In this document: piece after piece, positions 39,078 through 48,400 of the stretch | How positions within the stretch are numbered: position 1 is the stretch's first letter | Layout of the letters: each line of letters starts with the position of its first letter | DNA from: Scylla paramamosain | Lineage: Eukaryota > Arthropoda > Malacostraca > Decapoda > Portunidae | Reading direction: 5' to 3' | NCBI RefSeq assembly: GCF_035594125.1 | Contig: NC_087191.1 | Location: 2,528,501 to 2,592,500 of the forward strand | DNA length: 64,000 nucleotides | Translations under genes and position numbers: made by a program | The notes under the pieces: model-generated | What the model saw: only the letters and a program-made list of their open reading frames with translations | Database searches by the model: none | Told to the model about the DNA's origin: nothing

Positions 39078-40144
39078 AAAAACACTTATAATAAGCGTTT
39101 CTCGTAATGTCCTTTCGTTTCCCAAACATAAGATTCTTTGCATGTATTTAAGAGCTTTTATAGGTAACATGATCAAAAACACTCAAAATACATGTTTTTT
39201 GTAATGTTATTGTGTTTCTCAATAAAGGATTTTTTGCATTTGTTTTAGCGTTTTGGTATGTAAGCAGCTCAAAAATATTTAACGGCAAGTTCTTGGCAAA
39301 ACTTTCTTTTATTCCCATGTAATGTGATTGCCCTTCTTTTAAGTACTTTATTGCCTAACACGCTCATAAACAGTCAAAAGACATTTTCTGGCAATATAAT
39401 TTTTTTCCCACAAAAAACATAGTTTCGCTTGCAATTTCGTGTTTTGGTAACTAAGAATGTGAAAAACACTCAAAATACAAGCATTTGGTAAGGTTGTTCT
39501 GTATCTCAATCAAGACTGTTATTCATGAGTTTCAGCATTTTGGTATCTAAGAAACTTTTGCCTTGTGGTTCTTTTGAAACTATAAAACACTCATTATACA
39601 GGTTTCTCGTAATGTCCTTTTATTTCCCAATATAGAGTGCTTTGCATCCATTTTCGCGTTTTTTGTAGGTAACAGGCTCAAAAACACTCAAAATATACCT
39701 TTTTAGCAATGTTATTCTATTTCTTCATATTGGTTTGTTTGCATCCGTTTTAGCGTGTTTCTACGTAAAACACTGAAAAGACAAGTGTTAAATGATTTTG
39801 TTTTAGATTCCCATATAGAGTGACTTCCATATTATTTATTGTTTTGGTTCCTAACATGCTGAAAAACACTCAAAATACAGGTTTCTGGTAAAGTCGTTTA
39901 ATTTCCCTACAGAGGGTGCTTTGCATGCAATTTAGGTTTTGGTACATAACTGTCCGAAAAAAAAAAACTAAAATTAACTTTTTTTGATAATGTTCTTTTT
40001 TCCACTTAATTTCCCTGGAATTTGCCTGAATTTTGGCATCTCGGTACCTATGAAGAAGAATAACAAAAAAAAAAGGAAAATTCTTTTTTTTTTTTCTCTA
40101 TAGTGTTATTTGTGGATTTTAGCTTTTTGGGGCTTAAGGAATTT
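39078..40144 (+). repeat. Representative 1.1-kb HOR unit with monomer boundaries
   Basis: My segmentation is A1 39078-39174, B1 39175-39270, C1 39271-39365, D1 39366-39461, E1 39462-39553, spacer i1 39554-39583 (shortened here; about 57 bp in most units), A2 39584-39679, B2 39680-39768, C2 39769-39861, D2 39862-39956, E2 39957-40144. A1/A2 share TTTCTCGTAATGTCCTTT, B1/B2 share TTGGTAATGTTATTCT, C1/C2 share a C-type TTTTATTCCCAT/TTGGATTCCCAT middle, and D1/D2 share CAAAAGACA-TTTCTGGTAA. E1 and the last half of E2 share AGAGTGTTATT-TTTTAGC/TTTCAGC. E2 is about two monomers long, either a duplicated, degenerated monomer or E interrupted by about 96 bp. The two pentamers therefore look like diverged copies of one ancestral pentamer. 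Confidence 0.75.
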
Positions 40145-40755
40145 AATAACATTCATAATACACGTTTCTCGTAATGTCCTTTCGTTTCCCAAACATAGGG
40201 TTCTTTGCATGTATTTAAGCGTTTTTATAGGTAACATGATCAAAAACACTCAAAATACATGTTTTTTGGTAATGTTATTCTGTTTCTTCATAAAGGGTGT
40301 TTTGCATGAGTTTTAGCGTTTTGGTATGTAATGAGCTCAAAAACACTTAAAGGCAAGTTCTTGGTAAAAGTTGGTTTTATTCCCATGTAATGTGATTGCC
40401 CTGCTTTTTAGTGCTTTATTGCCTAACACCCTCAAAAACACTCAAAAGACACTTTTCTGGAAATGTCTTTTTTTTTCCACATAAAGCTAGTTTCGTATGC
40501 AATTTGGGTTTTTGGTAACCAAGAATGTGAAAAACACTCAAAATACACGCATTTGGTAAGGTTGTTCTGTTTCTCAATTAAGAGTGTTATTCATGAGTTT
40601 CAGGATTTTGGTATCTAAGAATCTCAAAAACACTTATAATGCACGTTTCTTGTAATGTCCCTTTTTTTCCTCATTTAGGGTGCTTTGCATGCATTTTGGC
40701 ATTTTATTTTTCACGGAATAGCTTAAAAACACTGAAAATACACGCTTTTGGTAAT

Positions 40756-40781
40756 AAGAACATAAGAACATAAGAAATAAG
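40756..40781 (-). repeat. LINE 3' microsatellite tail
   Basis: On the minus strand the element ends CTTATTTCTTATGTTCTTATGTTCTT, i.e. about three TTCTTATG-type units and no poly-A. Short simple-repeat tails of this kind are characteristic of CR1-like elements. The preceding 70 bases carry CTGCCACGTGTAGGCC, likely 3' UTR. Confidence 0.8.
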
Positions 40782-40853
40782 TAAATATGCAAGAAGGCAT
40801 CAGGCCTACACGTGGCAGTACTTGTATGAAATATACCTACGTATTTCCACCTA

Positions 40854-41219
40854 TCATCCCCATCTATAAATGTGTAATTTTCTCTTACAGTTGCCAAATG
40901 CCTCAGCACTAACAGCTTGATTACTAAGTCCGTTCCAATCATCTACTACTGTATTTGAAAACCAATTCCTTCCTGTTTCCTTGTTGAACATCAAGTTTTC
41001 AGGCTCAAGCCTGAAAGCTTGATGTTCTATTTTTCTTGTTCTATCATGGTTACAGATTCTAAGAATTTTCATTATGTTCCCCTTGTTATAACCCATATCC
41101 CACTTAAAGACTTCTATCAGGTCCACTCTTAACCTACGTCTCTCTAAAGAATGTAAATTTAACAGCTTGAATCTCGCTTCGTAAGGAATACTCCTCATCC
41201 CCTGTATCCTTTTAGTCAT
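40854..41219 (-). pseudogene. LINE ORF2 C-terminal fragment
   Basis: The frame of 121 codons starts at an internal Met (MTKRIQG), which is not a true start. It contains the post-RT region of CR1/Jockey ORF2: RIQGMRSIPYEAR-KLLNL-SLERRRLR-DLIEVFK near residues 4-40, then R-WFSNTVVDDWNGL near 80-97 and a short tail. In family members this region ends ORF2 and has no catalytic motif. Sequence continuing upstream (41,220-41,513) translates to PHHRKDKGLLELLERR and LALVRLHLDYAVLFWSP, so the frame was once continuous with the RT. The middle (about residues 55-77) is unusual because of the palindrome at 40986-41027. Confidence 0.85.
40986..41027. repeat. 20-bp-arm palindrome inside LINE ORF2
   Basis: GAACATCAAGTTTTCAGGCT (40986-41005) and AGCCTGAAAGCTTGATGTTC (41008-41027) are reverse complements except for one base, with a CA loop. 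It falls in coding sequence between EHQAFRL and NLMFN, where related proteins have a basic stretch. Confidence 0.9.
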
Positions 41220-41513
41220 TCTCCTTTCAAGTAATTCTAATAGACCTTTATCCTTCCTGTGATGTGGTGACCAGAATAGGACAGCGTAGTCTAGATGAAG
41301 TCTGACCAGCGCTAAATGTAACTTTAATATTACTTCGGGAGTTTTACTTTTAGCACTCCTGAAAATGAATCATAATACACTATTTGCTTTGTTTCTGGCC
41401 TCTTTGCATTGCTTTCTTAGACGGAGTTCAGAGCTAACTTTAAATCTCAATTCTTTTTCTAACCCTGAACCTACCAGAACTTGGTTGTTCATTGTGTAAC
41501 TACTGTGTGGGTT

Positions 41514-41756
41514 TCATCTACTTACGCTAAGTGCTTTGCATTTGTTGATATTAAACTGCATTTGCCATCTCTCTGTCCATTCGTCCATCCTATCCAAATC
41601 TGCCTGCAAGGCGATGGTATGCGATTCTGACCTAATTAATCTACATACTCTCGTGTCATCCGCAAATTTACTAACAACACTACTAATTCCACTATCCAAG
41701 TCATTGACATATATTACAAACAACATAAGCCCTAATACTAATAATCCCTTTGTCAC
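41514..41756 (-). pseudogene. LINE reverse transcriptase core fragment (FADDT)
   Basis: The fragment of 80 codons begins at an internal Met within the GVPQG-S-LGPLLF-like motif, here decayed to GVTKGLLVLGLMLF. It continues LFVIYVNDLDSGI, then SKFADDTRV holding the two catalytic Asp of the RT palm, then LQADLDRMDEWTERWQMQFN and NKCKAL. These correspond to the central RT motifs of CR1/Jockey elements. The frame stops at 41,514. Upstream, RRQSVVINGSKSE (about 41,775-41,815) still belongs to the RT. Confidence 0.9.
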
Positions 41757-41846
41757 CCCACTAATTACTTGACCACACTCGGATTTAGAGCCGTTTATTA
41801 CAACACTCTGTCGCCTGCCGCTTGGCCATGACCTTATCCAGATTAC

Positions 41847-42062
41847 TTATAACCTTTTTCCAATTCTTAAATACTGTGGAATATATTTCATCTGGTCCTG
41901 GTGACTTGAACTTTTCAGCTTATCTATCTCCTGTTCCACTATCTCTTTAGTTATGGTAATATCTGTCAGCTTCTCATTTTCTTCTACTCTAGATATCTTG
42001 TCACTATTCGGCAAATCCTGCATGTTTTCCTGGGCAAAGACAGTTAAAAAATACTCGTTCAC
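41847..42062 (-). pseudogene. LINE RT N-terminal fragment
   Basis: The fragment of 71 codons contains NEYFLTVFAQE at its start, TDITITKEIVEQEIDKLKSS in the middle and a decayed KSPGPDG-IP-like motif (HQDQMKYIPQYL) near the end. These precede the RT palm in CR1/Jockey ORF2. It is followed after about 30 bases by the GRRQSVV motif. Roughly 110-120 residues normally between these motifs, including the LDF-KAFD first catalytic aspartate, are absent. The estimate of the missing length comes from general family knowledge. Confidence 0.8.
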
Positions 42063-42431
42063 AATTTTACTAATCTCCTCCCAACAACTAAGCAGGTCCC
42101 ATTCTGCTGTCTTTAAGGAACTATTATTTCTCTATTCTTCGTCTTATATGCCTGATAAAATCCCTTGGGGTCCATCTTCGCTTGGCTGGCTACCTTTAAT
42201 TCATAACTATTTTTAGCTTTCCTTGTTAAACTCCTGACTTTTCTAATTCATTATATTATGGCCTTAAAACCACTTCCCCTGTCTTTAATCTCATATATAC
42301 TTCTCTTTCGCCCTATGTAATGTTTTAACCTCTGTCATCCATTTAGGATCATTCTTCTGCGATCTTATTCTTCTGTAAGGGATATTCCCTAACTGTCCTG
42401 AATGTGATTTATCAACGAAATATTTATTTCG
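42063..42431 (-). pseudogene. LINE pre-RT linker, multiply broken
   Basis: On the minus strand, fragments of NDPKWMTEVKTLHRAKEKYI, then FKAIIYNELEKSG and KDFYQAYKT-like sequence resemble the basic linker between endonuclease and RT. Several stops and shifts interrupt it. The element ends at about 42,431 in CGAAATATTTATTTCG, a 16-bp sequence with 7-bp palindromic arms, after which satellite CTTCTCTATAAAGG resumes. Confidence 0.65.
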
Positions 42432-45400
42432 CTTCTCTATAAAGGGTGTTTTGCTTGATTTTTAGCGTTTCTGTACATAAGAACCTTTAAAACACGTTTT
42501 TAGTCATTTTATTTTGTATTCCTTTATGGAGCACTTTCCATGCTTTTCAGCGTTTTGGTGTCTAAAACGTTGAAAAACACTCAAAACACACGTTGATGAT
42601 CATGTCGTTTCGTTTCCCGATAAATGGGGCTTCCAATGCATTTTGTCTTTTGGTACTTAACAATATAAAAAAAAAGTTTAAGTAAAAGTTTTCGGTAGAG
42701 TTATTTTTCCATATAAAGTTCTAATCATGTGTTTTTGAGTCTGGGTACCTAAAAACCTCAAAATCTTTCATAATACACTTTTCTCGTAATGTCGGATGCT
42801 TTGCGTGTAATTTGGCACTTTTATACTTAACAAGCACAAAAACAATCAAAATACAAGTTTTTGGTAATGTTAATTTGTTTCTCCGTAAAGGTTGTTTTGC
42901 ATGCTTTTCAGCGATTTCGGATGTAAGAAGGTGAAAAACACTCTAAAGATACTTTCTTGGTAATGTTATTTTCTATTGCCAAATAGGGTGCTTTCAATGC
43001 TTTTTAGCATTTTGATTCCTAACACTCAAGTAAACACTCAAAAGACACGTTTCCTGTAATATCGATTTGCTTCTTCATGCATTATGATGTTTTGCTATAT
43101 AATGTGAAAAACGCTCAAAATAAAGATTTTAGGTAATGTTGTTCTTTTTCTCTATATATAGGGTGCTATTCATCCTTTTTAGCGTTTTGGTACTTAGGAA
43201 GCTTACTTAGGAAGCTCAGAAACACAAATAAAACTTGTTTCTCCAAACGTCTTTCCATTTCCCCATATAGGATGCTTCGTATGTATTTTGACGTTTTGGT
43301 ACATAAAAAGGAAAAAAAAAACACTCAAAAACACGTTTTTGGTGATGTTCTGTTTCTCTATTAAGAGATATAGAATATATTTAATTTTCATTCAGGCGGT
43401 TTAATGTTTGGTACCTAAGAGACTCAAAACTCTGATAATGCACGTTTCTCGTAATGTCCTATCGTTTCCTCATACAGGGTGCTTTACATGCATTTTTAAG
43501 ATGATGTACGTAACAGACTCAAAAAGACTCAAAATACACGTTTTTGGTAAGGTTTTTTTTCTGTTTGGTAAGATCATTCATGTTTGTTACACGTGTTTTA
43601 ACGTTTTGGAACGTAAAAAGTTTAAAACACTTAAAAGACATGCTTATTATTTTGCATTTCTATATAAGGTGCTTTCCATGCTATTTAGCGTTTTCGTGCC
43701 TAACACGCTGAAAAACACATAAAAACACATTTCTTACATTGTTGTTTAATTTTCTCTTATAGCGAGCAAGCATTATGGTGTTTTGCTACCTGACAATGTG
43801 AAAAACATTCAAATTACACGATTTTGGTAATGTTTTTTCTTTCTCCATTTTTGCGTTTTGGTACCTGAGAAGCTAAAAAAAAAAAAAAAAAACTCATAAT
43901 ACACGTTTTTTGTCATGTCCTTTCGTTTCCTCATATAGGCTGTTTTTAGTGCTTTGGTAGCTAACAGGGTGTTTGCATGTATTTTGACATTTTAGTTCGT
44001 AAGAACCTAAAAAAACACTCTAAAGACACGTTTTAGTAAAGTTGTTTTGTATTCCCCTATGGGGTGATTTCGTTGCTTCTTACTGATTTGGTGCCTAACA
44101 CGCTCAAAAAATAACAAAAGACAAGTTTCTAGTGATTTCGTTTCGTTTCTTCATATAGGTTGCTTTACATGCATGTTGGCGTTTTGGTAATTATCAATGT
44201 AAAAAAATACCCGTTTTTGGTAAGTTTGTTCTTTTTCTTCAGAGCACTATTGAAGTACTGATTTGGTACTTAAGAAAGTAATAAAAAAAAACAACAACAA
44301 AAGTTTCTCGTAATGTCCTTTTTATTTCCATATGCAGGGTGATTTGTTTGATGACAGGCGATTTTGTACATAATAAGCTCAAAAAAAAAATAAAAAACAC
44401 AAAATACACGTTTTTGGTTAGTGTATTCTGTTTCTCTATATATTGTATTTTCATACGTTTTTAAAGTCGTTTCATATATCTATACATGGGTCTTTCCATG
44501 AATTTTGGCTTTTTGGTAACTAACAATGTCATAACACTCAAAATGCACGTTTTTTTTTTTTTTTTGGTAGTATTGTTCTGTTTCTCCATATAGAGTGTTT
44601 TTCATGCGTTTTACTCTTTTGATACTAAAAAAATCAAAAACACTCATAATACACGTTTCTCGTAATGTCTTTTCATTTTTCCCATATAGGATATTTCCGA
44701 TTCATTTAGGCGTTTTTTTACATAACAATCTTACAAAAGACTCAAAATACTTGTTTTTTATGCGTTTTAGCGTTTTCGTATGTAAGGAGCTTAAAAACAT
44801 TTAAATACAAGTTATTGGCAAAAGTTGGTTTTATTCCCTTGCTTTTTAGTGCTTTATTGCCTAACACGCTCAAAAAAACTCGACACTTTTCTGGTAATAT
44901 TTTTTTTCACACATAAAAACTAGTTTCGCATCCAATTTGGGGTTTTGGTAAGTAAGAATGTTAAAAAGATTCAAAATACACCCATCTGATAATGTTGTTC
45001 TGTTTCTCAATTAAGAGTGTTATTCATGAATTTCAGCATTTTGGTATCTAAGAAACATCTCCATATACACGAGTTTTTGCGTGTTTTCCCTTGAGGTTCT
45101 TGTGAAACTATAAAACACTCATTATACACGTTTCTCGTAATGTCCTTTTCTTTCCCAATATAGAGTGCTTTGCAACTATTTTCGCGTTTTCTGTAGGTAA
45201 CAAGCTCAAAAACACTCAAAATATAACTTTTTAGTAATATTATTCTATTTCTTCATATTGGTTGGTTTGCATCCGTTTTAATGTTTTTCTAAGTAAAACA
45301 CTAAAAAGACACGTCTTCAGTAATTTTGTTTTGGATTCCTATAAAGAGTGACTTCCATATTATTTATCGTTTTGGTGCTTAACTTGCTGAAAAACACTCA

Positions 45401-48400
45401 AAAGACAGGTATCTGGTAAAGTCGTTTAATTTCCTCATGTAGGTGGCTTTTCATACACTTTAATGTTTGGTACATAACAGTCCGAAAAAAAAAAAAGCAA
45501 AAATTAACTTTTTTCATAATATTATTTTTTCACATAATTTCCCTGAATTTTGCCAGAATTTTGGCATCTCGGTACCTATGAAGATAAATAACAAAAAAAA
45601 AATCCTAGTTTTTATTTATTTATTTATTTTCTCTATAAAGAGTGTTATTTGTGGGTTTTAACTCTTTTCGTACTCATGGAACTTAAAAACACTCATAATA
45701 CATGTTTCTCGTAATTTCCTTTCGTTTCCCAAACATAGGGTTCTTTGCATGTATTTAAGCGTTTTTATACGTAAGAGATCAAAAACACTGATAATTCATG
45801 TTTTTTCGTAATGTTTTTTTGTTTCTCAATAAAGGGTGTTTTGCATGCATTTTAGCGTTTTGGTATGTAAGGAGCTGAAAAACACTTAAAGACAAGATCT
45901 TGGTAAATGTTGGTTTTATTCCCATGTAATGTCATTGCCCTGCTTTTTTGTGCTTTATTGCCTAACACGCTCAAAAACACTCAAAAGACACTTTTTTCTG
46001 GTAATGTCATTTATTTCCAACATAAAGCTAGTTTCTTATGTAATTTCGGGTTTTGGTAACTAAGAATGTGAAAAACACTCAAAATACACGCATTTGGTAA
46101 GGTTGTTCTCTTTCTCAATGAAGAGTTTTTTTCATGAATTTCAGCATTTTTGTATCTAAGAAAAATCTCCATATACACGAGTTTTTGCTTGTTTTGCCTT
46201 GTGGTTCTTGTGAAACTATAAAACACTCATTATAAACGTTTCTCGTAATGTCCTTTTGTTTCCCAATATAGAGATTTGCATCCATTTTTGCTCAAAAACA
46301 CAAAAAATACCTTTTTGGTAATATTATTCTATTTCATGATATTGGTTGATTTGCATTCGTTTGAACGTTTTTCTACGTAAAACACTGAAAAGACACGTTT
46401 TCAGTAATTTTGTTTTGGATTCCCATACAGAGTGACTTCCATATTATTTATTGTTTTGGTGCCTAACATACTGAAAAACAGGCAAAAGACAGGTTTCAGG
46501 TAAAGTCGTTTAATTTCCCTATATAGGTGGCTCTACATGCACTTTAGAGTTTGGTACATAACGGTCTGAAAAAAAGCTAAAATTAACTTTTTTGATATTC
46601 TTTTTCACATTATTTCCCTAAATTTTGCCAGAATTTTGGCATCTCGGTACCTATGAAGATCAATAACAAAAAAAAAATGCTATTTTTTCATTTATTTATT
46701 TTTTCTCTATAATGAGTGTTATTAGTGGGTTTAACCTTTTTGGTACTTAAGGAACGTAAAAACACTCATAATACTCGTTTCTCGTAATGTCCTTTTGTTT
46801 CCTAAAGATAAACTTCTTTGCATGTATTTATAAGCGTTTTCATAGGTAACATGATCAAAAACACTCAAAATATACCTTTTTGGTAATGTTATTCTATTTC
46901 TTCATATTGGTTGGTTTCCATCCGTTTTAGCGTTTTTCTACGTAAAACACAGAAAAGACACGTTTTCAGTAATTTTGTTTTGGATTCCCATATAGAGTGA
47001 CTTCCATGTTATTTATCGTTTTTGATGCCTAACATGATGAAAAACACTCAAAAGACAGGTTTCTTGTAAAGTCGTTTAATTTTCCCATATCGGTGGCTTT
47101 GCATACACTCAAAATACACTCGTTTCCTAAGATTGTTCTGTTTCTCAATTAAGAGTGTTATTCATGATTTTCAGCATTTTGGTATCTAAAAAACTTTTTG
47201 CCTTATGGTTCTTGAAAACTATTAAAACATTCATTATACAATTTACTTGTAATATCCTTTTGTTTCTAAATATAGACTGCTTTGCATTCATTTTATGCGT
47301 TTTTTGTAGGTAACAACCTCAAAAACACTCAACTTTTTTGTAATGTTATTCTATTTCTTCATATTGGTTGGTTTGCATCAGTTTTAGCGTTCTACGCTAA
47401 AACTCAAAAGACACGTTTTCAGTAATATTGTTGAAATTGCTGAAAACACCCAAAGACACGTTTCTTGTAAAGTCGTGTAATTTCCCCATATAGGTGGCTT
47501 TGCATGCACTTCCGAGTTTCGTACATAACTCCGGAAAAAGCTAAAATTATTTTTTTATGTTTTTTTTTTTTAACATAATTTCCCTGAATTTTCTCAGAAT
47601 TTTGGCATCTCGGTACCTATGAAGATGAATAACAAAAAAAAATATATCTTTTTATTATTTTTTTTTCTCTATAAAGAGTCTTATTTGTGGGTTTTAGATT
47701 TTTAGTACTTGAGGAACTTAAAAATACTCATAATACACGATTTTCGTAATGTCCTTTCGTTTCACAAACATAGGGTTCTTTCCATGTATTAAAACGATTT
47801 TATAGGTAACATGATCAAAACACTCAAAATACATGTTTTTGGTAATGTTATTCTGTTTCTCCATAAAGGTTGTTTTGCATGCGTTTAGCGTTTTGGTATG
47901 TAAGGAGTTAAAAAACACTTAAAGGCAAGTTCTTCGTAAAATTTGGTTTTATCCCAGTGTAATGTGATTCTTCTGCTTTTTAGTGTTTTGTTGCATATAA
48001 CGCTCAAAAACACTCAAAAGACACTTTTCTAATAATGTCATTTTTTTCCCACATAAAGCTAGTTTTGCATGCAATTTGGGATTTTCGTAACTAAGAATGT
48101 GAAAAACACTCAAAATACACTCATTTGGTAAGGTAGTTCTGTTTTTCAATTAAAAGTGTTATTCATGAGTTTTAGCGTTTTGGTATGTAAGAAACTTCTC
48201 TATATACACGAGTTTTTGCGTTTTTTGCCTTGTGGTTCTTGTGAAACTATAAAACACTCATTATACACGTTTCTCGTAATGTCCTTTTCCTTCCCGATAT
48301 AGAGTGCTTTCCATCCATTTGCGCGTTTTTTTGTAGGTGAAAAGCTCAAAAACACTTTTTGGTAATGTTATTCTATTTCTTCATATTTGTTTGTTTGCGT

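Larger units (their letters stand above)
2333..40625 (+). repeat. HOR satellite array 1 (about 1.1-kb units)
   Basis: An anchor in E2 (TCGGTACCTATGAAG and variants) recurs at 3006, 4090, 5241, 6494, 8063, 9080, 10070, 11279, 12399, 14082, 15008, 16103, 17203, 18324, 20347, 21454, 22546, 23659, 24679, 25756, 26786, 27895, 28999, about 30878 (partly deleted), 31355, 32460, 33468, 34570, 35689, 36768, 37850, 38932 and 40042. Most gaps are 1.0-1.2 kb. Longer or shorter gaps are explained by the rearrangements listed separately. All units point the same way except four short inverted pieces. The array is AT-rich and contains no gene that I can support. Confidence 0.9.
40756..42431 (-). mobile_element. 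5'-truncated CR1/Jockey-type non-LTR retrotransposon
   Basis: This is the only non-satellite sequence of any length. Minus-strand translations in several frames give, in order, a pre-RT linker with PKWMTE (about 42,345), an RT N-terminal piece, a QSVV-NGS / LFVIYVNDL / FADDT RT core, and a C-terminal piece with RRLR-DLIEVFK and VVDDWN. These are typical of CR1/Jockey-clade ORF2. The endonuclease is missing, stops and frameshifts are frequent, and a microsatellite tail marks the 3' end. Satellite monomer resumes on each side at nearly the same monomer position (TTTTGGTAAT left, CTTCTCTATAAAGG right), which fits insertion into a B-type monomer. I could not define a target-site duplication. It is a dead copy. 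Confidence 0.9.
40626..44760 (+). repeat. Diverged monomeric island between the two HOR arrays
   Basis: Outside the retroelement this region is made of single satellite monomers that vary widely in spacing and sequence, like 1-2,332. A-type TTTCTCGTAATGTC motifs lie near 42,781, 43,447, 44,305 and 44,660. The E2 anchor and spacer i1 of the HOR are absent. Short A-runs occur near 43,876 and 44,375, and a T-run near 44,550. No gene is visible apart from the LINE remnant. Confidence 0.8.

Noticed and set aside
39957..40144. TATAAA and TATATAA words in E2 and elsewhere as promoters
   Set aside because: They are inevitable in AT-rich satellite, recur in every unit, and no transcription unit follows.
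2333..40625. CRISPR-like regular repeats
   Set aside because: The repeats are contiguous monomers without unique spacers, are AT-rich and eukaryotic in character, and there are no cas genes.
40634..40942. Minus-strand 102-codon frame at the LINE 3' end
   Set aside because: It starts in another frame of ORF2, runs through the 3' UTR and microsatellite tail and into satellite DNA. It is not a real product.
41953..42216. Plus-strand 87-codon frame and the one at 41,536-41,772 in the LINE
   Set aside because: Both are antisense to the RT remnants on the minus strand, which carry recognisable motifs.
40756..42431. Target-site duplication for the LINE
   Set aside because: GGTAAT at the left edge and GAAAT at the right are too short and unlike to call. 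The 5' junction is also blurred by the small CGAAATA/TATTTCG palindrome.
43408..43722. A 104-codon plus-strand frame, the longest in the plus-strand satellite
   Set aside because: It covers three diverged monomers and has the same FPH-GCF-FKM-style composition as other satellite frames. Its length is expected by chance where stops have drifted away.
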